DNA of 64,000 nt from Anaerococcus obesiensis ph10 (GTDB taxonomy: Bacteria; Bacillota; Clostridia; Tissierellales; Peptoniphilaceae), in assembly GCF_000311745.1 (NCBI RefSeq), contig NZ_HE978532.1, positions 616,563-680,562 of the forward strand. Direction: 5' to 3'. This document shows positions 26,456 to 36,756 of this stretch, in pieces. Position 1 is the stretch's first letter, and each line of letters opens with the position of its first letter. The notes beneath the pieces are model-generated. The model was not told the origin of the DNA and ran no database searches. It saw only the letters and a list, made by a program, of their open reading frames with translations. Both the position numbers and the translations under genes were made by a program.

Positions 26456-27281
26456 TTTTTAATCTCCAATATAAATTTTCTATCTCCTCAATAGAAAAAC
26501 AATCAATAGTAACCCTATAAGTTTCATTATTTTTTTTAATTTCTACCTTTGAATTAAGTAGGTCAATAAATTTTTCCTCAAAATCCTCAAATAAAATCCT
26601 ATCTAAATTATCTTCCTTTTGATTTTTTTTATTATTTTTAGAACTAATCTTTTCAACTTTTCTTATATTTGTTTTTTTATTTTTAAAATCATCAAGGCTT
26701 TTTTTTCTATCTTCTTCATCCTTTATAGAAAGAAGTGTTCTTGCTTGGGATGAAGAAATATTTCCCTCTTCAAGCTCTTTTTTTGAATTTTCATCAAGTT
26801 TTAAAAGTCTTAGGGTATTTGCAATGTAAGATCTTGATTTGCCAACAGTTTTCGCTATTTCATCTTGAGTCATACCATAGTTTTTTGAAAGCTCATTATA
26901 AGCATTGGCCTCTTCAAGACCAGATAAATCTTCCCTTTGAACATTTTCAACAATAGATAATATATCAATATCCTTTGTATCCACATTTTTTATAATTGCA
27001 TCAATTTCTTTTAAACCCAAAAGCTTACTTGCCCTAAACCTACGTTCTCCAGCAATTATTTCATATCTTATCCCATTTTTTTTAAGAACAATTGGATTTA
27101 ATAAGCCATATTTTTCTATTGATTGACTAAGACCTTCAAGTGATTTATCATCAAAATTTTTCCTAGGTTGGTCTTCCCTCGCATAAATTTTTTCCAAAGG
27201 AATCCTAACTATGGCCTTATTTTTTTTGTTATTTTCTGGTATTAGAGATCCAAGTCCTCTACCCAATGTTTTTTTCGTCAT
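26442..27281 (-). CDS. parB: Chromosome-partitioning protein ParB
   Basis: 279 residues. It has the N-terminal CTP-binding region with QPRKNF and GERRFRA motifs, the central helix-turn-helix (about 130-160, QDEIAKTVGKSRSYIANTLRLL) that binds parS, a Lys-rich linker, and a C-terminal dimerisation domain. It loads as a CTP clamp at parS and spreads. Four perfect parS sites are in this window. It lies two bases after parA. Confidence 0.95.
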   Translation of the reverse strand: MTKKTLGRGLGSLIPENNKKNKAIVRIPLEKIYAREDQPRKNFDDKSLEGLSQSIEKYGLLNPIVLKKNGIRYEIIAGERRFRASKLLGLKEIDAIIKNVDTKDIDILSIVENVQREDLSGLEEANAYNELSKNYGMTQDEIAKTVGKSRSYIANTLRLLKLDENSKKELEEGNISSSQARTLLSIKDEEDRKKSLDDFKNKKTNIRKVEKISSKNNKKNQKEDNLDRILFEDFEEKFIDLLNSKVEIKKNNETYRVTIDCFSIEEIENLYWRLKNGKE

Positions 27282-27283
27282 AG

Positions 27284-28282
27284 CTAATCCCTCTTTTCAT
27301 TATTTACTAGTTTATTTTGATTAAAAGAAAATTTGTTTTTCTTTACTATTGTCTCATCAGAATTTTCTTTTTTATCATTCTTAACTATGTTTTTATCTTC
27401 CTTAGATTTTTCATCACGGATTTCTTTAGTTTTTTCTGAATTTTTTATCTCAGCATTATTTAAATTATCATTTTTTTCTTCAATCTTTGAATTTTTTTCT
27501 AAGTTTTCCTTTTTTCCAAAAACATTTTCTACAAGCTCTTTTGCCAAAGACAAGTAAGCTCTAGCTCCCTTAGATTTTTCATCATAAGATATAACAGATT
27601 TTCCAAATGATGGTGCCTCTGCGAGTTTTATATTTCTTGGAATCATAGTAGAAAATACTTTCTCTTTAAAAAATGATTTTACTTCTTCTACTACTTCATA
27701 AGATAAATCCGTATCCTTATCAAACATACAAAGCAAAACTCCCTCAATTTCCAAATCTTCCTTTATTGATTCTTTTATTGTTTGATAAGTTTTTAATAGC
27801 TCGCTCACTCCCTCAAGAGCATAGTATTCTGTTTGAATAGGAATAATTATAGAATCACTAGCTACAAGGGCATTTAAAGACAAAAGTCCCAAAGATGGTG
27901 GGCAATCTATCAAAATAATGTCAAAATCTTTTTTTATTTCTTCAATGATTTGGCTAAGCATTTTCAATCTTTCCTCTTCATCAAGACTTACAAGCTCTAC
28001 TTCAAGACCTGACAAGGAATTTTCGCTAGCTATTAGATAAGGACCTTCCTGACTTTTTAAAATATAATCCTTGTAATTATCCCCTTCATCATAAAACATC
28101 TTGTATATTGATTTTTCAAGTTCATTTTTATCAAAACCAAGACCTGTTGTTGTATTGGCTTGTGGATCAAAATCAATAACCAATACTTTTTTATCCAGTT
28201 TTGACAAGGCTACCGCAAGATTTACAACGCTTGTAGTTTTTCCTACTCCACCTTTTTGATTAAATATCGATATTGTCTTCAT
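27284..28282 (-). CDS. parA: ParA/Soj ATPase with charged C-terminal extension
   Basis: 332 residues. The first about 250 are a standard ParA: deviant Walker A KGGVGKTT, IDFDPQANTT, and Walker B LIDCPPSLGLLSLNAL. It moves or regulates ParB-origin complexes and, as Soj, DnaA. After about residue 252 comes an 80-residue tail almost entirely of Lys, Glu, Asn, Asp and Ser, predicted disordered, which normal Soj (about 255 residues) lacks. It overlaps the end of cinA by 23 bp. Confidence 0.93.
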   Translation of the reverse strand: MKTISIFNQKGGVGKTTSVVNLAVALSKLDKKVLVIDFDPQANTTTGLGFDKNELEKSIYKMFYDEGDNYKDYILKSQEGPYLIASENSLSGLEVELVSLDEEERLKMLSQIIEEIKKDFDIILIDCPPSLGLLSLNALVASDSIIIPIQTEYYALEGVSELLKTYQTIKESIKEDLEIEGVLLCMFDKDTDLSYEVVEEVKSFFKEKVFSTMIPRNIKLAEAPSFGKSVISYDEKSKGARAYLSLAKELVENVFGKKENLEKNSKIEEKNDNLNNAEIKNSEKTKEIRDEKSKEDKNIVKNDKKENSDETIVKKNKFSFNQNKLVNNEKRD

Positions 28283-29474
28283 ACTTACCTCTCATAATAA
28301 TTATAGCAAGATCCAAGGCTCGATTTTTTGCAAAAAGTCTTGCCTTATTCCTATCAGCTGAAAATTGAAATTTTTTTATAACTTTTTGGTTCTTATATTT
28401 TATAGCAAGAATTACCTCTCCCTTGTGAGCATAGCCAGTTGATCCTATACAAAGACTTGAATTTGTAATTTTGTATAAGCCTTCGATCATTTCGTTTGCA
28501 CACTCAACACTTACCGCACTATATTTGTCTAATGTTTCACGTGAAACATTTAAAATCTTTTCTTTAATTTTATCTGAATAAGTTATATAGGATTCTTCTA
28601 TTACCTCACTTGCTCCACTTATATCTATTATTGATGAAGCAATCAATCCACCTGTTATAGATTCACAAGTAGAAACTTTTTCATTTCTTTCTTTTAATAA
28701 ATTTATTAAAGTTTCTTCTTTTCTCAAACCATCATCGGAAATAAACAAATTTCCAAAAACATTTTTAACTTCTTTTTCTTTTTCATTTAATAAAAAATCT
28801 GCTTCTTTTTCGCTTTTAGCCTTTGCTGTAATTCTTAAAAATCCACCTTCATTATCAAAATAAGGAGAAATTGTAGGGTTTGTTGATGACAAATCAATTC
28901 TATTCGCCATATCCCATTCTCCCAAAAGTCCTATTCTTAAATTCTTCGATTTAATAATAGCATCTTTTTTTAAATAACTTGAAAGTTTATTTTCAAACAT
29001 ATATTCCATTTCTCTTGGTGGTCCTGGAAGAAGAATTATCTTAGTCTTATCTCCCATTATACAACCTGGAGCTGTTCCTTTGTCGTTATCTAAAATAATT
29101 GCACCATTTGGAAATTTTACTTGCTTTAAATTTACCTTAACAGCTTTTTTGTTATTAGAAAAATAACTTTCAATTCTTTCTTTTGATTTTTTATCAATTT
29201 CTACTTGGCCTTCTTTGCCAATAACTTTTATGGCAACTTCTTTGCTTATGTCATCTTCAGTTGGCCCAAGCCCTCCTGTTACAAAAATATAATCAACTTT
29301 TCCATAAGCATTTTTCATTGCTTGGAACAATCTATCAAAATTATCTCCAATAGTTACCATCTTATAGACATCTATTCCATACTCTGTAAGTTTTTGTCCT
29401 ATAAATTTCGAATTTGTATCTGTAATATTTCCTAATAATATTTCTGTTCCTACAGAAAAAATTTGTGCTTTCAT
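28260..29474 (-). CDS. cinA: CinA-like protein
   Basis: 404 residues: N-terminal MoCF/molybdopterin-binding-like domain (AQIFSVGTEILLGNITDTN, FVTGGLGPTEDDISKE, LPGPPREM) and C-terminal CinA domain with CESITGG. Family activities are ADP-ribose pyrophosphatase and NMN deamidase in NAD salvage. I start at 29474, where GAGG precedes the ATG; an ATG further upstream at 29513 lacks a ribosome site. A perfect parS site is embedded in the coding sequence, read as NVSRETL. Confidence 0.9.
   Translation of the reverse strand: MKAQIFSVGTEILLGNITDTNSKFIGQKLTEYGIDVYKMVTIGDNFDRLFQAMKNAYGKVDYIFVTGGLGPTEDDISKEVAIKVIGKEGQVEIDKKSKERIESYFSNNKKAVKVNLKQVKFPNGAIILDNDKGTAPGCIMGDKTKIILLPGPPREMEYMFENKLSSYLKKDAIIKSKNLRIGLLGEWDMANRIDLSSTNPTISPYFDNEGGFLRITAKAKSEKEADFLLNEKEKEVKNVFGNLFISDDGLRKEETLINLLKERNEKVSTCESITGGLIASSIIDISGASEVIEESYITYSDKIKEKILNVSRETLDKYSAVSVECANEMIEGLYKITNSSLCIGSTGYAHKGEVILAIKYKNQKVIKKFQFSADRNKARLFAKNRALDLAIIIMRGKYEDNIDI
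28533..28548. promoter_or_regulatory. parS site 2, inside cinA
   Basis: TGTTTCACGTGAAACA, perfect canonical parS, within the cinA reading frame. Confidence 0.95.
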
Positions 29475-29521
29475 AAATCCTCTTTTCTCTATAATAGTAT
29501 AACATATTTTCAATAAAAAAA

Positions 29522-29537
29522 TGTTTCACGTGAAACA
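29522..29537. promoter_or_regulatory. parS site 3, between rsmG and cinA
   Basis: TGTTTCACGTGAAACA, perfect canonical parS, in the short gap between rsmG and cinA. Confidence 0.95.
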
Positions 29538-29564
29538 TTTTTTTCTTTTATTTATTTTATTTTT

Positions 29565-30194
29565 TTATAAAGGATTTTTCTTTGGTTGATTTTTTCCTCT
29601 AGGATATTTCTTTTTCGTTGACCTTACTTTTTTTATCAAAATATTTTTTCTTGTATTTCCGTAAAGATCAATTGTGTCAATATTAATTAATTCTCCTCCC
29701 AAAATTTTCAAAGCATTTTGTGCTTGTTCATATTCTTCTTCTGCCTTTGGGCCTTTCATTGCTATAAATATTCCGCCAACTTTTAAAAATGGAAGAGCAT
29801 ATTCTGAAAGTGTTGATAAATTTGCAACAGCTCTTGAAATAACCATATCAAATTCTTCCCTATGATCTTTTGCGTAATCTTCTGCTCTGACATGAATAGC
29901 TTTGGCTTTTTCAAGTTTTAATTCTTCTATTACTTCATTCATAAAATTTACTTTTTTATTTACTGAATCTATCAAAGTTAAATCAAAATCTTTTTCAATT
30001 CTTAGAGGTATTCCTGGAAATCCAGCTCCTGATCCTATATCCAAAACTTTCATTCCTTTGTTTATATATGATTTTATAGTAAGAGAGTCTTCAAAATGTT
30101 TTATCCTTATTTCTTTTGGGTCATCAATGCTTGTTAGATTAAATTTTTTATTTGTTTCTATGAGCATTTGTTCATATATTTTAAACTTATCCAT
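29565..30194 (-). CDS. rsmG: 16S rRNA (guanine-527-N7) methyltransferase
   Basis: 209 residues of the GidB/RsmG family: [11 protein letters not shown]-binding [14 protein letters not shown], and VISRAVANL. It methylates G527 of 16S rRNA; loss gives low-level streptomycin resistance in other bacteria. It overlaps mnmG by 8 bp in the origin-proximal operon. The tail (about 190-209) is very basic. Confidence 0.94.
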   Translation of the reverse strand: MDKFKIYEQMLIETNKKFNLTSIDDPKEIRIKHFEDSLTIKSYINKGMKVLDIGSGAGFPGIPLRIEKDFDLTLIDSVNKKVNFMNEVIEELKLEKAKAIHVRAEDYAKDHREEFDMVISRAVANLSTLSEYALPFLKVGGIFIAMKGPKAEEEYEQAQNALKILGGELINIDTIDLYGNTRKNILIKKVRSTKKKYPRGKNQPKKNPL

Positions 30195-32106
30195 TTAAAT
30201 CTCCCGACTTGAGTCTTATAAGAAGTACATTTATATCTGCTGGCGAAACTCCTGAAATTCTTGAGGCTTGACCTATTGAATCTGGCTTTATTTTATTTAA
30301 TTTTTCTGCTGATTCTTTTTTCAATCCATTTATTTTACTATAATCAATATCATGGTCTAGTTTTTTGTTTTCTAGTTTTTTAAATTTTCCTATATCTGCC
30401 ATTTGTTTTTTGATATATCCTTGATATTTGATTTCTGTTTGAACTTGAATTTGTTGGAATTTTGGTAATTCTGGTCTATCAGGATCCAAAACTTCCAATT
30501 TTTTATAGGTTAATTCTGGTCTTTTTATAAGATCGAACAAACTATATCCAGTTTTTATAGGATTTGAACCTATTTTTTCTAGAATTTCATTATTTTTTTC
30601 GTTAGGACTAATCATTACATTTTTTAATCTAGAAATTTCTTTTTCAATATTTTCTCTTTTTACAACCATTTTTTCATAACGTTTATCTGATACAAGTCCT
30701 ATTTCATGTCCTTTTTCTGTAAGCCTAAAATCAGCATTATCTTGTCTCATTGTAAGTCTATATTCACACCTTGAAGTCATCATCCTATATGGTTCATTAG
30801 TTCCCTTAGTTACTAAATCATCAATCAAAACTCCAATATAAGCATCAGACCTATCAAGAATTAATGCATCTTCTCCTCTTAATTTTAAAGCTGCATTTAT
30901 TCCTGCAATAAGACCTTGCCCTGCAGCTTCTTCATATCCACTTGAGCCATTTATTTGTCCTGCAAAAAATAAATTTTCAATCTCTTTTGACTCTAAACTT
31001 CTTTTTAAATTTGTAGAATCAAGACAGTCATATTCAATTCCATAAGCAGGTCTAATGATTTTACAATTTTCTAAGCCTTCTATGGTTTTATAGAATTCTT
31101 TTTGAACTTCTTGAGGAAGAGTTGATGAAACGCCTTGAATATACATCTCATCTGTTGAAAGACTTTCTGGTTCAATAAAAACTTGGTGGATGTCCCTATC
31201 TGGAAATCTTACCATTTTATCTTCAATTGATGGGCAATATCTTGGACCAATTCCCTTTACAAGGCCTGCGTACATTGGTGACCTATCCAAATTTTCCATA
31301 ATAATTTCCTTAGTTTTTTCTGTTGTATATGTCAAATAACAAGCTTCTTGTTTTTTATCTGAAAAATCTTTGTCTTCATTTAAAAATGAAAAGGCAACAA
31401 CATTTTCATCTCCTTTTTGAATTTCAGTCTTTGTTAGATCTAGACTTTTTTTATCAACTCTTGCTGGGGTTCCAGTTTTAAAACGTCTTAATGAAAAACC
31501 TAATTGCTCTAAACTATCGGATAAATGAGTTGCTGCAGATAAACCATGTGGACCTGATGTTTTTTGAAAATCTCCCATCAAAATTTTTCCATTTAAATAT
31601 GTTCCTGTACAAACCACACAAGCTTTTGTAGGAAAAATTGCCCCTTGAATTGTTTCAACGCTTTTTACTTTGCCATCTTCAATATTAATTTTATCTACTT
31701 CTTGTTCAAACAAATCAAGATTTTCTTGATTTTCAAGAGTTTTTTTCATCTCTTGATGGTATTTGATTTTATCAGCTTGAACTCTCAATGAATGAACAGC
31801 AGGTCCTTTTGATGTATTTAACATCCTTGATTGTATAAAGGTTTTGTCAATATTTATTGCCATCTCTCCACCAAGAGCATCAATTTCTCTTACTATATGT
31901 CCCTTTCCAGTTCCTCCAATATTAGGATTACATGGCATATCAGCCACCGATTCCATACTTGTTGTAAGAACCAAAGTTTTAAATCCAAGCCTAGCAGAGG
32001 CAAGTCCTGCCTCACAACCAGCATGACCTGCACCTATAACAACTACATCATATGCTTCGTCTATATATTTATGATTTTTATTTTCTAACTTATTATTTTC
32101 CAACAC
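30187..32106 (-). CDS. mnmG: tRNA wobble-uridine modification enzyme MnmG
   Basis: 639 residues: FAD-binding [46 protein letters not shown] with conserved Cys, and the C-terminal helical domain that contacts MnmE. With MnmE it installs cmnm5U at tRNA position 34. It overlaps mnmE by 14 bp upstream and rsmG by 8 bp downstream. Confidence 0.96.
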   Translation of the reverse strand: MLENNKLENKNHKYIDEAYDVVVIGAGHAGCEAGLASARLGFKTLVLTTSMESVADMPCNPNIGGTGKGHIVREIDALGGEMAINIDKTFIQSRMLNTSKGPAVHSLRVQADKIKYHQEMKKTLENQENLDLFEQEVDKINIEDGKVKSVETIQGAIFPTKACVVCTGTYLNGKILMGDFQKTSGPHGLSAATHLSDSLEQLGFSLRRFKTGTPARVDKKSLDLTKTEIQKGDENVVAFSFLNEDKDFSDKKQEACYLTYTTEKTKEIIMENLDRSPMYAGLVKGIGPRYCPSIEDKMVRFPDRDIHQVFIEPESLSTDEMYIQGVSSTLPQEVQKEFYKTIEGLENCKIIRPAYGIEYDCLDSTNLKRSLESKEIENLFFAGQINGSSGYEEAAGQGLIAGINAALKLRGEDALILDRSDAYIGVLIDDLVTKGTNEPYRMMTSRCEYRLTMRQDNADFRLTEKGHEIGLVSDKRYEKMVVKRENIEKEISRLKNVMISPNEKNNEILEKIGSNPIKTGYSLFDLIKRPELTYKKLEVLDPDRPELPKFQQIQVQTEIKYQGYIKKQMADIGKFKKLENKKLDHDIDYSKINGLKKESAEKLNKIKPDSIGQASRISGVSPADINVLLIRLKSGDLNG

Positions 32107-33457
32107 AAAACTCCCTAAATACCTTATCCATTATTTCATCTGAAACAGTTTCTCCTATTATAAGTCCCAAATCATCATAAGAAGATCTCAAATCAACTTC
32201 TACACAATCAATAGGAACAAAAGCTTTTATATCATCTAATGATGATTCCAGTTTTTTTCTTGAAGAATTTAATAATCTTTCATGTCTTAAATTTGTAATC
32301 ATCAAAGATTCTTTATTTAATTCTTTTGAATCAAAAATATCAAAAATAGCTCCTTCTAATTTATCAACTCCATCTCGTGAAACCATAGATGTTTCGATAA
32401 TTTTAAAAGAATCATCAAAATCACTTTTTGAAATTTTTGAATCCAAATCAATTTTGTTTAAGATTATAATAGCATTTTTTCCCTTTAACATATCCAAAAT
32501 CATCTTATCTTCGTGATCTAGTTTTCTGGACCTATCAAATATTGCTATAATAAGATCTGCATCTTCTGCTAATTCTTTTGATCTTTGCACTCCTATTTTT
32601 TCAACTTCATCGTGGGTTTCCCTAATTCCTGCCGTATCATTAATTTTTAAGGTTAAATTTCCAAGATTTATATACTCAGTTATAGAATCTCTTGTAGTTC
32701 CAGGAATATCTGTAACAATTGCCCTATTTTCATTTAATAAAACATTTAAAAGTGAAGATTTTCCTACATTTGGTTTGCCAATTATAGTTGTTTCAATCCC
32801 ATCTTTAACAAGTTTTCCCTTATTTGCTGTTGCTAGAAGTTTTGAAATTTCATCATATGCCTTTTGCATAAAAGCTATAATATTATCAACTGGCAAATCC
32901 TCTCCATCTTCGGTAAAATTAATCGAATATTCTATTCTTGATAAGGCCTCAAGTTCTATATTTCTAATTTCCTCAATTTTTTCTCTCAACAAACCTGATA
33001 AATGCTTTAAACCTTGTTTTTGTGATAATTCATTGGTTGAATTTATAATATCAAGAACTGCCTCAGCTTGAGATAAATCAATTCTTCCATTTAAAAAAGC
33101 TCTTTTGGTAAATTCTCCCCTATCTGCAAGCTCACAGCCCATATCCAATAATAAATTCAAAATATCTCTTACAGAAATCATTGAACCGTGGCAATTTATC
33201 TCGCAAATATCTTCTCTTGTGTAGGTATTTGGTCCTTTCATAAAATTAACCATAACTTCATCAAAAATACGGCCGTCTTTTTCTATATGACCGTATCTCA
33301 TCATCCTATTATCTTTTTCTCTATCTAAAGGTCTGTTATTTATTGGCTTAAAAATCTTTTTTATAATGTCAAAAGATTTATCGCCACTCATACGAACTAT
33401 AGATATACCACCACTACCTTGTGGCGTAGAAATTGCTGCTATTGTAGATTCACTCAT
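32093..33457 (-). CDS. mnmE: tRNA modification GTPase MnmE
   Basis: 454 residues: N-terminal folate-binding domain (about 1-115), helical domain, inserted G domain with [25 protein letters not shown] and NKID, and the C-terminal CVGK motif whose Cys is conserved. It forms the tRNA U34 modification complex with MnmG. It has its own upstream gap carrying a parS site, so a promoter there is likely. Confidence 0.96.
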   Translation of the reverse strand: MSESTIAAISTPQGSGGISIVRMSGDKSFDIIKKIFKPINNRPLDREKDNRMMRYGHIEKDGRIFDEVMVNFMKGPNTYTREDICEINCHGSMISVRDILNLLLDMGCELADRGEFTKRAFLNGRIDLSQAEAVLDIINSTNELSQKQGLKHLSGLLREKIEEIRNIELEALSRIEYSINFTEDGEDLPVDNIIAFMQKAYDEISKLLATANKGKLVKDGIETTIIGKPNVGKSSLLNVLLNENRAIVTDIPGTTRDSITEYINLGNLTLKINDTAGIRETHDEVEKIGVQRSKELAEDADLIIAIFDRSRKLDHEDKMILDMLKGKNAIIILNKIDLDSKISKSDFDDSFKIIETSMVSRDGVDKLEGAIFDIFDSKELNKESLMITNLRHERLLNSSRKKLESSLDDIKAFVPIDCVEVDLRSSYDDLGLIIGETVSDEIMDKVFREFCVGK

Positions 33458-33550
33458 AATTCATCCTTTCTAAAATGACTGTTTACCTTTGACATAAACA
33501 AAATTTTCATTCTTTCCATATTATACATTAATTTTATCAATTAAAAAAGA

Positions 33551-33566
33551 TGTTTCACGTGAAACA
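33551..33566. promoter_or_regulatory. parS site 4, between jag and mnmE
   Basis: TGTTTCACGTGAAACA, perfect canonical parS, nine bases after the end of the jag R3H frame. Confidence 0.95.
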
Positions 33567-33575
33567 TCCTTTATG

Positions 33576-34444
33576 TTAATCTAATTTATAATCAACTACA
33601 ACATATCTTTTTGGCTCAACTCCTTCTGAGTGAGAATCAAGCTTATCATATTTTGAAATTTGCTCGTGAGCAAGTCTTCTTTCATAGGAATTCATATATT
33701 TTAAGTTCCAACTTTTTCTTGTTTTTAGAACTTTTTTGCACGCCTTATCAGCAAGCATTACAATTTTATCATCGCGTCTTTTTTATAGTTGTTTATATCT
33801 ATATTAAGCTTAACCTTATTTGATCTTGCTTTTATAATTTTTCTTATTACAGTTTCAATTGCATCAAGGGTTCTTCCATTTTTTCCAATTACGATTCCTG
33901 TATCTTTTGGATCAATTTTTGCATCAAGCTTAATTATGTTATCTTCTAAATTTCCAATAACTTTTACATCTTCAAAGTGCATTTGGATTAAAATTTCTTC
34001 TAACAAATCTTTTGCTTTGTAATAAAGACTTACTTCGTCTTCTTTTTGGTCAGAATCTTCTAATTCATCTTCAAAATCTTCTTCTATTAAGTCTTCAAAA
34101 GATTCATTTATTTCATCTAAATTTTCTTTTTCATCCAATTCATCTTCAAAAGAATTTTCTTCTTCTATTTTTTCTGATAAATCTTCCAAATCAAATTCTT
34201 TTTCTAGCTCTTTTTTGCTATCTTCTTCAATTTCTTTCATTAATGAATCAATTCCCTCATTAATATCTTCATCGTAAGAAATTTTAACAACAGCATCTTT
34301 TTGTCCAATTAAACCTAAAAATCCTGTAGATTCTTCTTCTATAACTTCAATATCAACTTCATTTATTGATTTATTAATTTCTTTCAAAGCTTCATTAATA
34401 GCTTCATCTTTAGTTTTTGCTGTTTTTACTATTGATCTTTTCAT
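33576..34444 (-). pseudogene. jag: RNA-binding protein Jag/KhpB, interrupted by a one-base frameshift
   Basis: The first 228 residues give the Jag N-domain (KTAKTKDEAINEALKEI), a long acidic Glu/Asp linker and the KH domain with GIVIGKNGRTLDAIE, then run out at KKDAMIKL. The R3H domain (LADKACKKVLKTRKSW, MNSYERRLAHEQ, SEGVEPKRYVVV) follows in another frame at 33576-33758. Adding one A to the six-A run (T run 33779-33784) joins them as YKKRRDDKIVMLADKA, which matches normal Jag proteins. KhpB controls cell elongation and division mRNAs. It overlaps yidC by 35 bp. Sequencing error is the simplest cause. Confidence 0.85.
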
Positions 34445-35168
34445 CTTTTTCCTCTTTATCTCTTTTGCTTAGGCCAACTAAATATTGTCCTCCAAGAATT
34501 AAAAGTCTTGCAAGTGAGCTTGTTGTCCAATATAAAGGCAAACCTGCAGGAAGGTTTCTAAATACAAAATAATAAATTACTGGCATAGCCAAAAGCATAT
34601 TATTCATAGAACCCATACCAGGAGTATTTTGAGCTTGACCTTGAGGTGATGTTTTCATTGTGAAAAGTTGAACACCTAATTGGCTTATACTTGTTAAAAG
34701 TGGCAAACCATAGAATAAAGGATCTGCCTTAGAAAGGGTTGGTACCCATAAAAAATTATCTTTAACTTGGTGCATATCACCTGCAAATATAAATTTATTT
34801 GGATTTTGAATAACCCTATATAAAGATAAAAGTATTAATAATTGGAAAATCATAACCAAACATGAAGATATTCCTGGTCCTACGCCTTCTTCCTTATATA
34901 ATTGTTGCATTTTTTGTTGCATAATTTGAGGATCATAGGCATATTTTTTCTTAATTTCTTCAACTTTTGGCTGAATCTCTCCACTTTTTGCCGCTTGTTT
35001 TTGTTGATTCATAGTCATTGGTATAGTAATTAATGATACCAAAACTGTCATTAAAATTATTGAAATAGCATAAAAACTTATATTAGATGGTTCAGTAAAA
35101 TTATTTACTAAAGAATCATAAATAAATTTCATTAAGCTACCCAATATTTGTGCTATAAAACTTAACAT
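34410..35168 (-). CDS. yidC: Membrane protein insertase YidC/OxaI
   Basis: 252 residues with five predicted TM helices: residues about 25-48 follow a short N-terminal helix, then the cytosolic hairpin QPKVEEIKKKYAYDPQIMQQKM and GPGISSCLVMIFQLLILLSLYR. It inserts membrane proteins with or without SecYEG. There is no lipoprotein Cys at the N-terminus, unlike Bacillus SpoIIIJ. The order rnpA-yidD-yidC-jag is the conserved origin arrangement. Confidence 0.93.
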   Translation of the reverse strand: MLSFIAQILGSLMKFIYDSLVNNFTEPSNISFYAISIILMTVLVSLITIPMTMNQQKQAAKSGEIQPKVEEIKKKYAYDPQIMQQKMQQLYKEEGVGPGISSCLVMIFQLLILLSLYRVIQNPNKFIFAGDMHQVKDNFLWVPTLSKADPLFYGLPLLTSISQLGVQLFTMKTSPQGQAQNTPGMGSMNNMLLAMPVIYYFVFRNLPAGLPLYWTTSSLARLLILGGQYLVGLSKRDKEEKDEKINSKNSKN

Positions 35169-35209
35169 TATCTCTCCTAATCTCTAGTGTAAATATAAAA
35201 AATCAATTG

Positions 35210-35422
35210 CTAGGCCGGATCGTATCCTCCTTTAGAAAAAGGATTGCACCTTAGAATTCTCCAACAAGCCTTAAAAAAGGCCTTAAAAAAATTGTACTTT
35301 TTAAAACAGTCAATAGCATATTGGCTACAAGTAGGATAATATTTACATTTTCCAGAGCCTAATAGTGGAGAAATAAACAATTGATAAAATCTAATTAATA
35401 TTAGAAAAAGTTTATTTAACAT
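35210..35422 (-). CDS. yidD: Membrane protein insertion efficiency factor YidD
   Basis: 70 residues with the family block [16 protein letters not shown] and the C-terminal [13 protein letters not shown]. It is a small membrane-associated protein that aids YidC. It overlaps rnpA by 11 bp. Confidence 0.94.
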   Translation of the reverse strand: MLNKLFLILIRFYQLFISPLLGSGKCKYYPTCSQYAIDCFKKYNFFKAFFKACWRILRCNPFSKGGYDPA

Positions 35423-35762
35423 ATCTAATTTTCTTGTCCTTAAAGGCTTTACTAAGTACGTGTCCCAAAGAAGATTTAAGTTTTTGGTAAGTAAAATCTG
35501 TGGTATGTTTTTTTGGAATAATAATTATATCTACATTATTAATATTCCTATAATTTTCATAAACAATTGCCCTAAGTCTTCTTTTAAGTTTGTTTCTTTG
35601 ATTTGCCTTGCCTATTTTTTTAGAAATAGAAAAGCCAAACCTTGGCCTATTTACACCGTTATTTTTTATAAAAACGGTAAAATCTCTATTGTAGTAGTGC
35701 TTAGATTTTTTATAAACTCTTTCAAAGTCTACATTCTTTCTTAAACTAAATTGTTTTTCCAT
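35412..35762 (-). CDS. rnpA: Ribonuclease P protein component
   Basis: 116 residues, very basic, with [24 protein letters not shown], the [15 protein letters not shown] block and RNKLKRRLR, the RNR motif. It binds the RNase P RNA for tRNA 5' processing. It follows rpmH by 57 bp. Confidence 0.95.
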   Translation of the reverse strand: MEKQFSLRKNVDFERVYKKSKHYYNRDFTVFIKNNGVNRPRFGFSISKKIGKANQRNKLKRRLRAIVYENYRNINNVDIIIIPKKHTTDFTYQKLKSSLGHVLSKAFKDKKIRYVK

Positions 35763-35819
35763 AAGAATAAAACCTAACTTCTAACTTATCTACAATATAA
35801 AAAAGCCGCAGCTTTTTTA

Positions 35820-35954
35820 TTATGCAGATAATTTCTTTCTTCCCTTTTGTCTTCTGGATTTTAAAACTCTTCTACCAGCGGGAGTTGACATTCTTTTTCT
35901 AAAGCCATGGTCTTTTTTTCTTTTTCTTCTATTTGGTTGATAAGTTCTCTTCAT
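35820..35954 (-). CDS. rpmH: 50S ribosomal protein L34
   Basis: A 44-residue gene: it begins [18 protein letters not shown], contains [15 protein letters not shown] and ends GRKKLSA, a textbook L34. A perfect AGGAGGTGAT ribosome site precedes the ATG. It is the first gene left of the origin. Confidence 0.97.
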   Translation of the reverse strand: MKRTYQPNRRKRKKDHGFRKRMSTPAGRRVLKSRRQKGRKKLSA

Positions 35955-36756
35955 ATTATCACCTCCTATTATTTTACGCTGTCTTTTATTATATTTAAAT
36001 AATGGTAGAAAGTCAAGGTTTTAAATATAAAAATACAAAAATTTAAATTAAAAATTAATGCTTAAATTTTATAGGTTTATATTTTTATTTGAAAATAAAA
36101 AATAATCCTTTAAATTTTTTAAAATTTAAAATTTTTGTGTGTAAATTTCTAATTTTTTTTGAAATTTTAATACTAATATAAGTTTTATAAATTTTATGCA
36201 AATATCCATCGAATTTAAATTATTATTTATGTGTGGATAAGTTTTTTTAATTATATTTTATACACATACAATTTTGATTGTTCTTTATTTGAATAATTTT
36301 TAAATTTCTTGAAATATTTTTTTAATAAATTCCTATAATCAAAGATTTACTCATAAAAATATTTACAAATTTTTATATTTTATCAAGATATCCACATTAT
36401 CCACATAGTTTTAATTTTTATAAATTTAAATTTTTTTAGCTTATCCCAAACTTATCAACATTTTGTGGATAACTTTACAAAATGGCTATATTAGTGTATA
36501 ATCTCTTGTGTAAAAGATGATGATAAGTCTATTTTTTATTGATTTGCTTATATTTTTTGTGGATAAATTAATTGTATTATTTTATTTTTTTAAAAATAAG
36601 CAAAAATTTTCTCTAAAAATAAAGATTTATCCTATCCACATTAAAGTTATCCACAACTTATCCAAAATTTGGGGATAAGTCGAAAAATATAATTAACTTA
36701 TTACAATTTACCATTTTGTTAAGTGTGGATAATATTTTATGAAAGAGAGCTGTAAG
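35955..36756. other. Origin of replication, left part (oriC)
   Basis: About 800 bp of extremely AT-rich DNA between divergent rpmH and dnaA. Perfect DnaA boxes (TTATCCACA or complement) are at 36232-36240, 36397-36405, 36464-36472, 36558-36566, 36647-36655 and 36724-36732, with near matches such as GGGGATAAG at about 36671. The promoters of rpmH (leftward) and dnaA (rightward) must also lie here; a box only 25 bp before the dnaA start suggests autoregulation. No gene is present. Confidence 0.93.

Noticed and set aside
33576..33758. Separate 60-residue gene after jag
   Set aside because: It is the R3H domain of Jag, separated only by a one-base shift at an A run.
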